From: G965240465 sp965249525
Lineage (GTDB): Bacteria; SAR324; JACQKK01
NCBI GenBank assembly: GCA_965249525.1
Contig: OZ252237.1
Span: 434,001 to 498,000 of the forward strand
DNA length: 64,000 nt
Reading direction: 5' to 3'
Under the pieces are notes generated by a model that was given only the letters and a program-made list of their open reading frames with translations, had not been told where the DNA came from and did no database searches. Position numbers and translations under genes: made by a program. Shown in pieces: positions 51,459 to 59,868 of this stretch; the stretch's first letter is position 1, and every line of letters begins with the position of its first letter.

Positions 51459-52922
51459 CTAAGGAGAAAGCTCCCCATTGTCAAGTCCCTTTATCAGGGG
51501 CTGCCTGCTTGATTCCGCAGGTTCTCCTTTGTAGTTGTGGATTGCTTTTTTGATGTCATCCAACTTTGCGGTGACCCATTCGTGTCTATTCTCAAATACC
51601 TGGTGGATATGTTTTTCTAGTTCTCTGTATTGGTGGGTTTCAAATTTGTATTCTAACTGGTATGCCCTGTCGGGGTCAGCAGTTTGGTATGTTGTCAGCC
51701 GTGCTTTCCAATCTTTAGCGATGCCCACCTTGTACTCACCTGGATATTTTTCATGGGATATAACATACACCCATTTCTTTTCTCTGTCATCAATACCAGT
51801 ATCCGTTCTTTGGGGGGGGTCAGTGGTGTAGTGGGGTTCGCCCCTGAACAGGTGTGGCTTCACCTCTTTTCTCAGTCTTCTTTTGACTTGGTTATAGGCT
51901 TCATGCGACACATCAATGCCTATCCATTGCCGTTGCAGCCCCTCAGCAGCAATACAGGTGGTGGCACATCCACAAAAAGGATCTAATACTAGATCTTCTT
52001 CATTGCTGCTGGCTTCGATGATGCGTTCTAATAAAGGTAGCGGTTTTTGTGTGGGGAAACCAGATCTTTTTCTTCCTCTTGCAGGCTTTACATTCAACCA
52101 AGTATCCTGTAATGGAACACCTTCAGCGTCAGCAAGATATTTTTTATAACGATAAGGGTTGCCTTCTGTTAACTGGACAAGAAGCCCTTTTTGATACATT
52201 TCTTCCATTCTATCGGGCTTAAATCTCCATGCCCTTGAGATGCCCTTAAAATCATATATTTTATTGCCTCCACTTTCATTAGTACAGGGAAATGTACTGT
52301 ACAATCCCTTTTCATCACTATGCTTATAGTGAGAATCAATGTAATCTTGATCGTACTCTATGAATTGCTTGTTATAAACATTCTTATCAGAGGTAACATA
52401 ATAGAAAATAACGTCATGATTTCTACCCATCTGCTTTTTTGCAAGGTTGTGTGTTTCCATTCTTCGTTTCCAAACAATCTCATTCCTAAAATTCTTCTCC
52501 CCAAATATACAGTCCAGCAGCAGTTTCAAATAATGACTCATCGTGGGATCACAATGCAGATAAATACTACCTGTGTCTTTTAATATACGGTGCATCTCAA
52601 TTAGACGAATTGCCATATAGGCCAGATAGCAAAAATTGTACTTTCTGCCCTCAATAGCCCTTACAAACTGCAATAAAGAAAAAACATGGTGCTGGTCTTC
52701 CTCAATGGTGTTTAACCATTCTTCCTTTAAATCTTCTTCTTTAAAAATATCTGTAAATGATGCCCCTTCGGCACTGCTTCCTATGGGTGCGGTAAAGACC
52801 TTTTTCTTATTAAAAGGCGGGTCAAGGTAAATCAAGTCAATACTGTTGCTGTTGATGCCACGCATCACAGGCAGGTTGTCATGACAAAAGATGGTTCTGG
52901 GCCTCAGTGTGGTCTGCATCAT
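51459..52922 (-). CDS. DNA methyltransferase (DPPF type) fused to a T5orf172/GIY-YIG-like domain
   Basis: SAM-dependent DNA methyltransferase of 487 residues. The catalytic motif IV DPPF (residues 34-37 in IYLDPPFNKKK) comes first and the SAM motif DPFCGCATTCIAAEG lies near residue 315, the beta-class order. DPPF suggests an amino methyltransferase, most likely acting on adenine N6. From about residue 385 the protein continues with WVYVISHEKYPGEYKVGIA and ELEKHIHQVFENRHEW, which match the T5orf172 branch of GIY-YIG domains. AAGGAAG precedes the ATG. It follows the HD phosphohydrolase gene by 59 bases on the same strand. Whether the second domain cuts DNA or only binds it is unknown. Confidence 0.87.
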   Translation of the reverse strand: MMQTTLRPRTIFCHDNLPVMRGINSNSIDLIYLDPPFNKKKVFTAPIGSSAEGASFTDIFKEEDLKEEWLNTIEEDQHHVFSLLQFVRAIEGRKYNFCYLAYMAIRLIEMHRILKDTGSIYLHCDPTMSHYLKLLLDCIFGEKNFRNEIVWKRRMETHNLAKKQMGRNHDVIFYYVTSDKNVYNKQFIEYDQDYIDSHYKHSDEKGLYSTFPCTNESGGNKIYDFKGISRAWRFKPDRMEEMYQKGLLVQLTEGNPYRYKKYLADAEGVPLQDTWLNVKPARGRKRSGFPTQKPLPLLERIIEASSNEEDLVLDPFCGCATTCIAAEGLQRQWIGIDVSHEAYNQVKRRLRKEVKPHLFRGEPHYTTDPPQRTDTGIDDREKKWVYVISHEKYPGEYKVGIAKDWKARLTTYQTADPDRAYQLEYKFETHQYRELEKHIHQVFENRHEWVTAKLDDIKKAIHNYKGEPAESSRQPLIKGLDNGELSP

Positions 52923-52981
52923 GCTTCCTTGTATGAATATTTTGCTGCGGATTCAAGCATAACTACTGGCTTCTCCGTTGT

Positions 52982-54538
52982 CTACCCAGGGGCATCAAAG
53001 CCAGGGGGATGCTGCATGCCGTCACACCCTTTCACCTCTGGTACCTGTTGCAGCACTTGCTGCATTTTTTGGGACAGCTGGGCTTCCTCAGCGGGGTAGA
53101 ACAGCCCCCAAAAAGCAAACTCACAGGCGTAGTCTCGCAGCAGGCTGGAAACCTGGTGCAGGGGCTGATTTTTTTCTGTTCCCAGCCAATGCCGATGCAC
53201 CAATACGGGAGTGGTGTGGTCATCGCCTTGATGTGACAGCTGCTGACGCGTATGCACCTGATATACCGGCAGCCCCGCTGCGTGCAGTGCCTGCAAAGCT
53301 GGTTCCAGCCAAGGGGGGCTGTTCTTGTCTTTGGAAACCACATACTGATGCAGCAAGCGTTTGAGGGGACGGCGGTAGACAATACGTTCTGCCCAAGAGA
53401 TAGAGGGCTGTGAAATAGAGGGCTGTGAAATAGAGGGCAGCCCACTGCTGCCAGGCACTGTTGCTGCTTGGTGCTTGGCTGTCTGGATCCTGGCTGCTGC
53501 CTGATGCAGCAATTCCCACAAAGCATCCTCACGCACATGCAAAAATCCTTGGGCATCCACAGGAATGGCATAGGTTATCTCTCCTGCTTTCAGCGCCTGT
53601 TTTAAGCACTCACCAAAGCTGAGCACCGTTTTGTGGTGATATACCTGGGTGGTCATGTGAATGCGCGCCATCAAAAAATTCTCATAGGCATGCAGACTGT
53701 CCGCAGCCAAGCCCATCACCCAGCCATGCTGGTCACTCCAACGACAGGAAAGCCCCTGAATCAAACGTTCACGGTCAAACCAGCCATAGGAAGCACCGGC
53801 AAAATACGCATCCCGATGCAAGTAATCCATGCGGTCGGCATCAATTTCGCCGGCAATCACTTGGGTTAAAAAAGGATAAATACAGTCCCGCCTGTCAGCA
53901 GAAGTCCCCCACAAACGCTTTGAGGGATGCACCCGAGGAGCAATCAGCGAGCAGACATCTTGCGCCAAAGTTTTCTGGGAAAATACGCCTGCCATGGAAG
54001 GCTGCTGGCTGATGGCATACACCATAGAGGCTGAGTAATCTTCATGGGAGACTCTGTCCTGGGATGTTTGCTGGAGCATTGCCTGGGGCATTGCAGGGGC
54101 GGATGTTGTATCGGCATGCAGCCAGGGTTCAGGCAGGGTGGGCATCTGTTTCAGCAGCAATCCTTCACAGGTGTGGGAGAAGGGCGGATGCCCCAGGTCA
54201 TGCAGCAAAGCAGCCAGACGCACCACCTGACGAAAGTAGTGGACATCATCATCTGTAAATTTTGCTGCCTCCATTACGGCTGCTGATTGCGTCCAGGCTT
54301 GGTCAAAAATCCGTCCAGCCAGGTGCATCACTCCCAATGAATGCGCTAGCCGACTATGGGTGGCTGCCGGAAACACCAGGCTGGCTAAACCCAGCTGACT
54401 CACATGTCGCAGTCGCTGCACCAGGGGATGGTCCAGCAGGGTGCGTTCCTGGTCATCCAAGGCTATGGAGCCGTGAATGGGGCAGCGAATCTCAAAGCTT
54501 TCTTTTTCTGCAGGATTGCTGCGGTGATACAAAGGCAT
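52982..54538 (-). CDS. HD-domain phosphohydrolase (dNTPase/SAMHD1-like)
   Basis: Metal-dependent phosphohydrolase related to deoxyguanosine triphosphohydrolases and SAMHD1. The HD set shows as ATHSRLAHSLGVMHLAG, the HD pair at residues 112-113 in LLHDLGHPPFSH, and DADRMDYLHRDAYF for the last aspartate. Length is 518 residues, with a helical C-terminal half. Near the middle a 15-bp tandem repeat encodes PSISQPSISQPSIS. The ATG at 54538 is preferred over a TTG five codons upstream. It lies just before the methyltransferase gene, so the two may be cotranscribed; both kinds of enzyme occur in phage-defence settings. Confidence 0.87.
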   Translation of the reverse strand: MPLYHRSNPAEKESFEIRCPIHGSIALDDQERTLLDHPLVQRLRHVSQLGLASLVFPAATHSRLAHSLGVMHLAGRIFDQAWTQSAAVMEAAKFTDDDVHYFRQVVRLAALLHDLGHPPFSHTCEGLLLKQMPTLPEPWLHADTTSAPAMPQAMLQQTSQDRVSHEDYSASMVYAISQQPSMAGVFSQKTLAQDVCSLIAPRVHPSKRLWGTSADRRDCIYPFLTQVIAGEIDADRMDYLHRDAYFAGASYGWFDRERLIQGLSCRWSDQHGWVMGLAADSLHAYENFLMARIHMTTQVYHHKTVLSFGECLKQALKAGEITYAIPVDAQGFLHVREDALWELLHQAAARIQTAKHQAATVPGSSGLPSISQPSISQPSISWAERIVYRRPLKRLLHQYVVSKDKNSPPWLEPALQALHAAGLPVYQVHTRQQLSHQGDDHTTPVLVHRHWLGTEKNQPLHQVSSLLRDYACEFAFWGLFYPAEEAQLSQKMQQVLQQVPEVKGCDGMQHPPGFDAPG

Positions 54539-54600
54539 AAACTTCCTAGGCAATATTCAAAGGACACAACAGGCGAAAAAACTTTTTGGGCAAATACTTT

Positions 54601-54630
54601 TTGACGAATGCTTTTCTGGTGTATTATGCT
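54601..54630 (+). promoter_or_regulatory. promoter upstream of the selenoprotein gene
   Basis: TTGACG, 18-base spacer, TATGCT on the plus strand, about 120 bases before the selenoprotein start. The leader contains the palindrome ATGAGGCCTCAT. Confidence 0.45.
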
Positions 54631-54749
54631 ATGTTAGTGAAGTCAAAGCGACTGACGGGCGTATTATCTAAAAAATATGGGGTGTTGTTTTAGATGAGGC
54701 CTCATTCACTAATATTCCCCCCCCTGGGACATCCTTACCGATCACAACT

Positions 54750-54983
54750 ATGCATATCAGCATTCAATATTGTGTACAATGAAACTACTTGCCTGAGGCA
54801 GAACGTGTTCTTGCCGAAATAAAAAAAGCCTGTGGAGTAGTGGCAGAATTAATAGGAGGTTCTAGGGGTATTTTTGATATCAAGCTAGACGGAAATTTGA
54901 TATACTCCAAGGCAGATACAGGAAAATTTCCAGAACCAGGTAAAATTGCAGTATTGTTGAAATCATCTGACCTGTTAAAGTGA
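54750..54983 (+). CDS. SelW-like selenoprotein (Rdx family) with in-frame TGA for selenocysteine
   Basis: Thioredoxin-like Rdx-family protein of 77 residues. Read from the ATG at 54750, codon 11 is TGA (54780-54782). Treating it as selenocysteine gives MHISIQYCVQU followed by NYLPEAERVLAEI: exactly the CxxU redox motif of SelW, with Cys8 and Sec11. The rest is typical of the family: AELIGGSRGIFDIKLDG and the closing YSKADTGKFPEPGKIA. A reading that starts after the TGA would lack the redox centre. A SECIS-like hairpin lies 14-33 bases after the TGA, and selB is present at 5227-7170. The call is strong; expression as a selenoprotein is inferred. Neighbours give no substrate. Confidence 0.9.
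54797..54815 (+). promoter_or_regulatory. bacterial SECIS hairpin
   Basis: GGCAGAAC and GTTCTTGCC pair as a hairpin with a bulged T at 54811. The tip holds GT at 54805-54806, 23-24 bases after the TGA, the same distance and loop bases as in the E. coli fdhF element that SelB binds. The stem lies inside the coding sequence, as is normal in bacteria. Confidence 0.7.
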
Positions 54984-55109
54984 TCTGCTGGAAGCATGTG
55001 AAGGGGTGTATTTGAGGAAAATAAAATCAAAGGGATTTCTTGTTAAATTAAAGCAAAGCAGCTAAAAGTAGTGTAGGCTAAACAAGAAGACAGCCAAAAA
55101 GGACAAGAA

Positions 55110-55179
55110 GAAAGATACTGCGAGAAAGATACTGCGAGAAAGATACTGCGAGAAAGATACTGCGAGAAAAATACTGATA
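55110..55179. repeat. tandem repeat, 14-bp unit, 5 copies
   Basis: Copies of GAAAGATACTGCGA, the last degenerate, between the selenoprotein gene and the gene at 55336. The 352-base gap holds nothing else that I can support. Confidence 0.92.
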
Positions 55180-55335
55180 AGAAATTCTGCTCAAGCCGCT
55201 CCAGCAGATTTAGTCAGGCAGAGCAAGTCAAGCGACTCGGAAGATAAATTGAGCATCAAACGATAACAAAAATTTCATGAGAAACAAACCATGATTTCAA
55301 AAAACATCATCAAAATTGTAAGAAGGGAAGAAAAT

Positions 55336-55647
55336 ATGAAAATCCACAAAAAAACAGAAAAGAAAAACGCAGGCAAATACGATATAGACAGCGGTCGCTA
55401 TGTGCCCATTAGCGGAGGCTCTCGTTCACGCCTTCCAATTGCTGATGACGACAAATTTCGTCGCTACGCAGGTCTGGTAGGCATAGATGAACGACTCACC
55501 GAGGATATTTATCGTGTTAGTCATCTCTATCACTTTATTTCTCACCCAGTTGAAATTCCCGAAGGTCCAGAAGGCGAATACTTGCGTCAAGTCCATCAAC
55601 TGATTGACCCAGAAAAGCGCAAGTCCATGAATTTGGAAGATGATTAA
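55336..55647 (+). CDS. hypothetical protein, 103 residues
   Basis: Not recognised. A soluble, charged protein with a lysine-rich start (MKIHKKTEKKNAGKYD), the patch DSGRYVPISGGSRSRLPIA, a helix pair near DDKFRRYAGLVGIDERLTED and an acidic end (NLEDD). No signal peptide or membrane helix. The ATG at 55336 has GGGAAG upstream; an ATG at 55291 would add 15 residues. It stands alone; a hairpin follows. Codon pattern looks genuine, but function is unknown. Confidence 0.6.
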   Translation: MKIHKKTEKKNAGKYDIDSGRYVPISGGSRSRLPIADDDKFRRYAGLVGIDERLTEDIYRVSHLYHFISHPVEIPEGPEGEYLRQVHQLIDPEKRKSMNLEDD

Positions 55648-55668
55648 TCACATAACCTCGGTTACCCC

Positions 55669-55695
55669 GCTTAATTAGGCAAGCCCTAATTAAGC
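55669..55695. terminator. strong inverted repeat between converging genes
   Basis: GCTTAATTAGG and CCTAATTAAGC form a perfect 11-bp stem with a 5-base loop. It lies between two convergent genes and may end transcription from both sides, but no T-run follows on either strand. Confidence 0.4.
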
Positions 55696-55780
55696 AGGCA
55701 AGGGCTGGGAGCATGCCAGTCCTGAGCATCTGTTCAAAAAAGCAGCAGGACGCTTTATAGTCTAGGGGACTTAAGACAGC

Positions 55781-57088
55781 TTAAAAGCCACTCACGCTTA
55801 CAGGGGTGGGGTGGTTTCTGGTGTTGCCATTGCCCAGTTCTCCATTGGAGTTGTGTCCCCAGCACCTAACCGCACGACCTGCAACCGCACAGGTGTGAGA
55901 ATCCCCTGCTGAAATCAAGCGCACCACGTTGCCCAGCCCCGAGACCTCCACAGGAGTAGCACTGGCAATGGTGTTGCCGTTGCCCAGCTTGCCGTCTAAA
56001 TTATTCCCCCAGCACTTGGCGGCGGCATTGTGAACCGCACAGGTGTGATTAGGCCCCGCTGCAATGGCAGTTACTCCCGTCAGTGGGTTGCCATCGGAGT
56101 CTACCACATCCACAGGGGCAGAGCGGTTTTGGTCATCACCAATAGTAGTGACCATGCCGTTGCCCAGCTTGCCGTCGGTGTTATCTCCCCAGCACCTGGC
56201 CTTGCCACCCTGAATCGCACAAGTGTGGGAAGACCCTATGGAAATAGCAGTAACCCCGTTGCCCAGCCCCATGACATCCATAGGGGTACTATGGACGAGG
56301 TTAGTAGGAGGATCAGAATCAGGAATAACAGGGAAGCCGCCGTTGCCCAGCGCACCAGACAGATTAGCCCCCCAGCACTTAACACTGCCGTCATTCACAT
56401 TCACCCTGATCATGGCACAGGTGTGATTAAGCCCCGCTGCAATGGCAGTTACTCCCGTCAGTGGGTTGCCATCGGAGTCTACCACATCCACAGGGGCAGG
56501 GCTGTTGTTGTCTTCATCAATACGGCCGTCACTGCCATAAGTAGTGACCGTGCCGTTGCCCAGCTGGCCAGATTGATTGTTTCCCCAGCATTTGGCACCG
56601 CCGCCTACAACCGCACAAGTGTGCAAAGTCCCTGCTGAAATGGCAATTACTCCCGTCAGAATGTTGTCGTCGGAGTCTACCACATCCACAGGGGCAGAGC
56701 GGGATTCGGTATTGGTGCCGTCGCCCAGCTTGCCGTGGGTGTTATCTCCCCAGCACTTGCCAGTGCCATTCTGAACCGCACATATGTGGGTATTCCCTGT
56801 TGAAATCCAGCTCACCCCGCTGCCCAACCCTGTGACATCCACAGGCGTACTGCTAGGGAGGAGCCTGTCGCCGTTGCCCAGCTGTCCATACTCGTTATTC
56901 CCCCAGCACTTAGCAGTGCCGTCATTTACAATGGCGCAAGTTTGTTTTCCCCCTGCTGAAATGGCAGCAGCTGTGTTTCCGAGGATAACCTCTTTGTCGT
57001 CACCGCCACAATTGGCAAGGGTTAGCAGCAGTGCAGCCGATAACAATATGACAGGCAGGATTAATCCAGAGTAAGTACGGTGTTTCAT
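55781..57088 (-). CDS. RCC1-repeat lipoprotein
   Basis: Predicted lipoprotein with signal peptide GLILPVILLSAALLLTLANC and the lipobox ending in that cysteine, followed by GGDDKEV. The mature 400 residues are RCC1-type blades, each reading like ISAGxxHTCAV...KCWGxNxxGQLGNG, about seven copies, forming a beta-propeller. Such bacterial proteins are usually surface-exposed; ligand unknown. The ATG at 57088 follows an AAGGAGGACAGC ribosome site; a much longer in-frame start is rejected. Two repeats are nearly identical at DNA level (see 56039-56499), which could recombine. Length 435 residues. Confidence 0.85.
   Translation of the reverse strand: MKHRTYSGLILPVILLSAALLLTLANCGGDDKEVILGNTAAAISAGGKQTCAIVNDGTAKCWGNNEYGQLGNGDRLLPSSTPVDVTGLGSGVSWISTGNTHICAVQNGTGKCWGDNTHGKLGDGTNTESRSAPVDVVDSDDNILTGVIAISAGTLHTCAVVGGGAKCWGNNQSGQLGNGTVTTYGSDGRIDEDNNSPAPVDVVDSDGNPLTGVTAIAAGLNHTCAMIRVNVNDGSVKCWGANLSGALGNGGFPVIPDSDPPTNLVHSTPMDVMGLGNGVTAISIGSSHTCAIQGGKARCWGDNTDGKLGNGMVTTIGDDQNRSAPVDVVDSDGNPLTGVTAIAAGPNHTCAVHNAAAKCWGNNLDGKLGNGNTIASATPVEVSGLGNVVRLISAGDSHTCAVAGRAVRCWGHNSNGELGNGNTRNHPTPVSVSGF
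56039..56499. repeat. 83-bp internal duplication in the RCC1 gene
   Basis: The segments 56039-56121 and 56417-56499 differ at one base of 83. They encode the GVTAIAAG part of two RCC1 blades. Direct repeats 378 bases apart could delete or add one or more blades. Confidence 0.9.
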
Positions 57089-57226
57089 GCTGTCCTCCTT
57101 ATAGAGGGTGAGTAGCATCTCATGTGAACAGATAGGGTAAAGAACATGACGGGACTTTTTTTGGGTTGTTTTTATATAATAACTGGTTTTTGGGTATGAA
57201 ACAATTTTTTTCTTTCTTTCTCTCTC

Positions 57227-57297
57227 CTTGTTTAGCAAGAAAGCAGTACTAAAAGATTTGCAGACCTTTCTTGTTTAGCAAGAAAGCAGTACTAAAA
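57227..57297. repeat. 28-bp direct repeat, 2 copies
   Basis: Two copies of a 28-bp sequence starting CTTGTTTAGCAAGAAAGC (57227-57254 and 57270-57297) separated by 15 bases. Each contains a short CTTG/CAAG hairpin. They lie just after the ampD-like gene and upstream of the RCC1 gene, so they could act in termination. Confidence 0.85.
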
Positions 57298-57301
57298 AAT
57301 A

Positions 57302-57901
57302 CTAAAAAATTTGTTGACGCAGGATATTCAGTGGGAAGGCGGGGCCTGGGTCATATTTACGGTTGGGGGAGATTTCTTCATGTCCTAGGATGTATTGGAT
57401 ATCATAGGTTTTTAGTAATAGCTGGCATAGCTGGCGTACTGCCCGAATTTGCGAAAAAGTGTAACGATGCCAGTAGCAGGGGGTTTTTTCATTGCGGTGG
57501 GTAAGCAGCAGCGTTTCTTCAAAGGCATAGGGGTGCCTTTGCCATGAGCAATAGTGTTCTTGATGTTTTTCTAGGCGTCCGGCGTTGTCCATTTCTATTC
57601 CCAGCGAGCAATGATTGAGTTGGGTGCGCTGCTGGTGTTGGCTTTCACCGGCGTGCCAGGTGGTGGTGTTAAAGGATGCCAGCTGGATAAAGACACCTTG
57701 GCGGGTGACCAGTACATGTGCGGAGGCTTGGTGTTGGGGAGAACATAAGAGATTTAAGGACTGCTGGGGGGTGTCCATGGCGGTGTAATGGAGTACCAGG
57801 GTATCTGGCATGTTGGGGGCGAAGGGTTGTCCTAAGTTGGGGGTGGGGTGATGGCGGATGGCATCTGTTTCTTTTTGAAGCCAATGATTAACGATGCGCA
57901 T
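57302..57901 (-). CDS. AmpD-like N-acetylmuramoyl-L-alanine amidase
   Basis: Zinc amidase of the amidase-2 (PGRP-like) family that removes peptides from muropeptides. Zinc ligands are visible in TLVLHYTAM (first histidine) and in the C-terminal LGHEEISPNRKYDPGPAF, the signature of AmpD with its lysine and aspartate. SLGIEMDNAG matches the GIExx region. Length 199 residues is near AmpD (183). No signal peptide is visible, so it should be cytoplasmic and recycle cell-wall fragments like AmpD rather than act outside. Confidence 0.88.
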   Translation of the reverse strand: MRIVNHWLQKETDAIRHHPTPNLGQPFAPNMPDTLVLHYTAMDTPQQSLNLLCSPQHQASAHVLVTRQGVFIQLASFNTTTWHAGESQHQQRTQLNHCSLGIEMDNAGRLEKHQEHYCSWQRHPYAFEETLLLTHRNEKTPCYWHRYTFSQIRAVRQLCQLLLKTYDIQYILGHEEISPNRKYDPGPAFPLNILRQQIF

Positions 57902-57970
57902 GGGGGTTTTGGGGGGAGGTAGGCGCCTTTAGAGTAGGAGGGGATGCTGATGCTGGCATGGCAGCGAGAA

Positions 57971-58043
57971 TGGGCGGTACAAGGATTGAACTTGTGGCCT
58001 CCGGCATGTGACGCCGGCGCTCTCCCAGCTGAGCTAACCGCCC
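57971..58043 (-). tRNA. tRNA-Val, anticodon CAC
   Basis: A complete cloverleaf reads on the minus strand from GGGCGGTTAGCTCAGCTGGG. Seven-pair acceptor stem GGGCGGT/ACCGCCC, D arm, anticodon stem CCGGC/GCCGG around loop GTCACAT (anticodon CAC, valine GTG codons), T arm with GTTCAATCC. The discriminator base is A and CCA is not encoded, so it must be added by tRNA nucleotidyltransferase. It lies between the ampD-like gene and tsaD. Confidence 0.95.
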
Positions 58044-58116
58044 GTTGTTTTTATATGCCTAATATGCCTGTGAAAGCGGGGTTTTGTCCAGTGCTAAGGG
58101 AGTATTTATCAAGGAA

Positions 58117-59151
58117 TTACCTGGGGAGGTTGGCGGCAGGTGCTAGCTGCAGCGAATCGAAACGTTGTGCTTCAAAGCGTCTGGCAGCTAGGCAGGCCAC
58201 CATGGCGGCGTTGTCGGTGCAGAGTTGGGGCGGCGGCAGGAAGAGGGGGATTTGCTGTTGCGCTAGGGTTTGCTGAAAACATTGGCGCAGCATGGTACTG
58301 GCGGTGAGTCCGCCAGAGAGGGTTACAGCGCGTTGGGGAAATTGTTTGCAGGCGCGCAGGGTTTTTTGCAGGAGCACCTCGCAGATGCTGGAGAAAAAGG
58401 CAGCCAGTGCAGGTCCGGCGGGGGCATTGGGGTGGTCGCGGCGGTAGTAAAGCATGGCGGTTTTCAGTCCGCTGAAGGAGAAATCAAGATTGGCTTGGTC
58501 CAGCATAGGCTTGGGAAAGTTGTGCTTGGCAGGGGCATGGCTGCATGCCAGCTTGTCTACGATTGGCCCACCAGGAATGCTATAGCCAAACATTTTGGCT
58601 GCTTTGTCCACACACTCTCCGGCGGCATCGTCTAGGGTGCGTCCAATGATTTTCCAATCAAAGTGTTGGTGCTGGTGGATCAACAGGGTGTGACCGCCTG
58701 CTGCCACCAGGTGCAGCAAGGGAAAGGGCAGCTCGCCGTGGACTAGGAAATTGGCGTAGGGATGGGCTTCAATGTGGTTGATGCCGATCAAGGGCTTTTT
58801 CAGTCTCCATGCCAGTGTTTTGGCAAAGGTCATGCCCACCAGGATGGCTCCGGTCAATCCGGGCATATGGGAGACCGCCAGATAGTCCAGTTTCTCCCAA
58901 GGCAAGGGGGGAGGGATTTTTAGTACCAGGGCTGCTTGGTGTCGGGCTTGTTTCAGCAGGGAGGGCATGGCTTCCAGATGCTTGCGGGAGGCACGCTCTG
59001 GCACCACGCCGCCAAATTCAGCATGGTCGGCATACTGCGACAAGGTAAGGTTGGCCAGTATGCGTCGGTGACCTTGTAGAATGGCCACAGAGGTGTCATC
59101 AAAGGTGGTGTCTATGGCTAGACCGATGGGCTTAAATGCTATGGGGTCCAT
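58117..59151 (-). CDS. tsaD: tRNA N6-adenosine threonylcarbamoyltransferase TsaD
   Basis: Transfers the threonylcarbamoyl group to A37 of ANN-decoding tRNAs with TsaB and TsaE. ASKHA-fold marks: GLAIDTTFDDTSVAI (usually IESSCDDTSVA), the iron-binding HIEAH near residue 125, VAAGGHTLLI and the closing CTDNAAMVACL with its second metal ligand. Length 344 residues is standard. It lies 12 bases downstream of tsaB on the same strand, so the two subunits that form the enzyme are cotranscribed. Confidence 0.95.
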   Translation of the reverse strand: MDPIAFKPIGLAIDTTFDDTSVAILQGHRRILANLTLSQYADHAEFGGVVPERASRKHLEAMPSLLKQARHQAALVLKIPPPLPWEKLDYLAVSHMPGLTGAILVGMTFAKTLAWRLKKPLIGINHIEAHPYANFLVHGELPFPLLHLVAAGGHTLLIHQHQHFDWKIIGRTLDDAAGECVDKAAKMFGYSIPGGPIVDKLACSHAPAKHNFPKPMLDQANLDFSFSGLKTAMLYYRRDHPNAPAGPALAAFFSSICEVLLQKTLRACKQFPQRAVTLSGGLTASTMLRQCFQQTLAQQQIPLFLPPPQLCTDNAAMVACLAARRFEAQRFDSLQLAPAANLPR

Positions 59152-59163
59152 GGAAGGGGTTTG

Positions 59164-59868
59164 TTAAGGGAGATGCTGCCGAGAGGCTTCTTTCTTTAAG
59201 TATAGGGGCTGTGGGAGCTGTGGCGGGGGATCTGCCAGATGCTGCTGCATGCCTGCTTGCAGCAAGACAGCTGCCGATGAGCGCTCATGACAGGGCGGTG
59301 CAGGCGAAGCAGTGCGTGCGCTTCCCTGAGGGAAGCATTCCAGCAAGACAGGCTGATCTTGGGCAGCTTGCTGTGCCTGCGCCAGCGACAGCAGGCAGGG
59401 TTCGCTCAGCTGTTGCAGGGTGTGCTGAGAAGATTCACCAGGCTGCCACTGCCAACTGGACTGATATACCTCTTCTGCGGCACAGTTGCGCCACACATGA
59501 AAGGGTTCTGGCTGGGCACGGGTGCCAAAGACACGGGTGCGCAAGGCAAGCAGATGCAGATTGTTGATGCCCACCACAGGGATGTTGTCCACCTCCGCCA
59601 GCGCAAAAGCAGCAGCCATCCCAATGCGCACTCCCGTGAAGGAACCCGGTCCCACCGCTACCACCAGCAAATCCAGCTGCCCAACGCCGAGGCTGCATGA
59701 ATCCAGCAGGTCTTCTATATGTTGCAGCAGCACATTGGATGGCAGCTGGTTGCCAGGCTGGTGCAGTTCGGCTGCCAGCTCGCCCTTGGTGGCAACTCCC
59801 AGCACCAGCCCAGGCGCAGAAGTGTCCAGTCCCAGAACAGCAGCAGGTTGGTGAGGCAAATCAGACAT
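59164..59868 (-). CDS. tsaB: tRNA threonylcarbamoyladenosine synthesis protein TsaB
   Basis: Inactive ASKHA paralogue that dimerises with TsaD. It opens with AAVLGLDTSAPGLVLGVA and has the TsaB signature VVAVGPGSFTGVRIGMAAA, then GINNLHLLALR. Length 234 residues is typical. No catalytic histidine pair, as expected. First gene of the tsaB-tsaD pair; transcription heads toward tRNA-Val. Confidence 0.92.
   Translation of the reverse strand: MSDLPHQPAAVLGLDTSAPGLVLGVATKGELAAELHQPGNQLPSNVLLQHIEDLLDSCSLGVGQLDLLVVAVGPGSFTGVRIGMAAAFALAEVDNIPVVGINNLHLLALRTRVFGTRAQPEPFHVWRNCAAEEVYQSSWQWQPGESSQHTLQQLSEPCLLSLAQAQQAAQDQPVLLECFPQGSARTASPAPPCHERSSAAVLLQAGMQQHLADPPPQLPQPLYLKKEASRQHLP

Noticed and set aside
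54789..54983. TTG start after the TGA for the SelW-like protein
   Set aside because: It would remove the CxxU redox motif, and the conserved sequence continues without a break upstream of the TGA.
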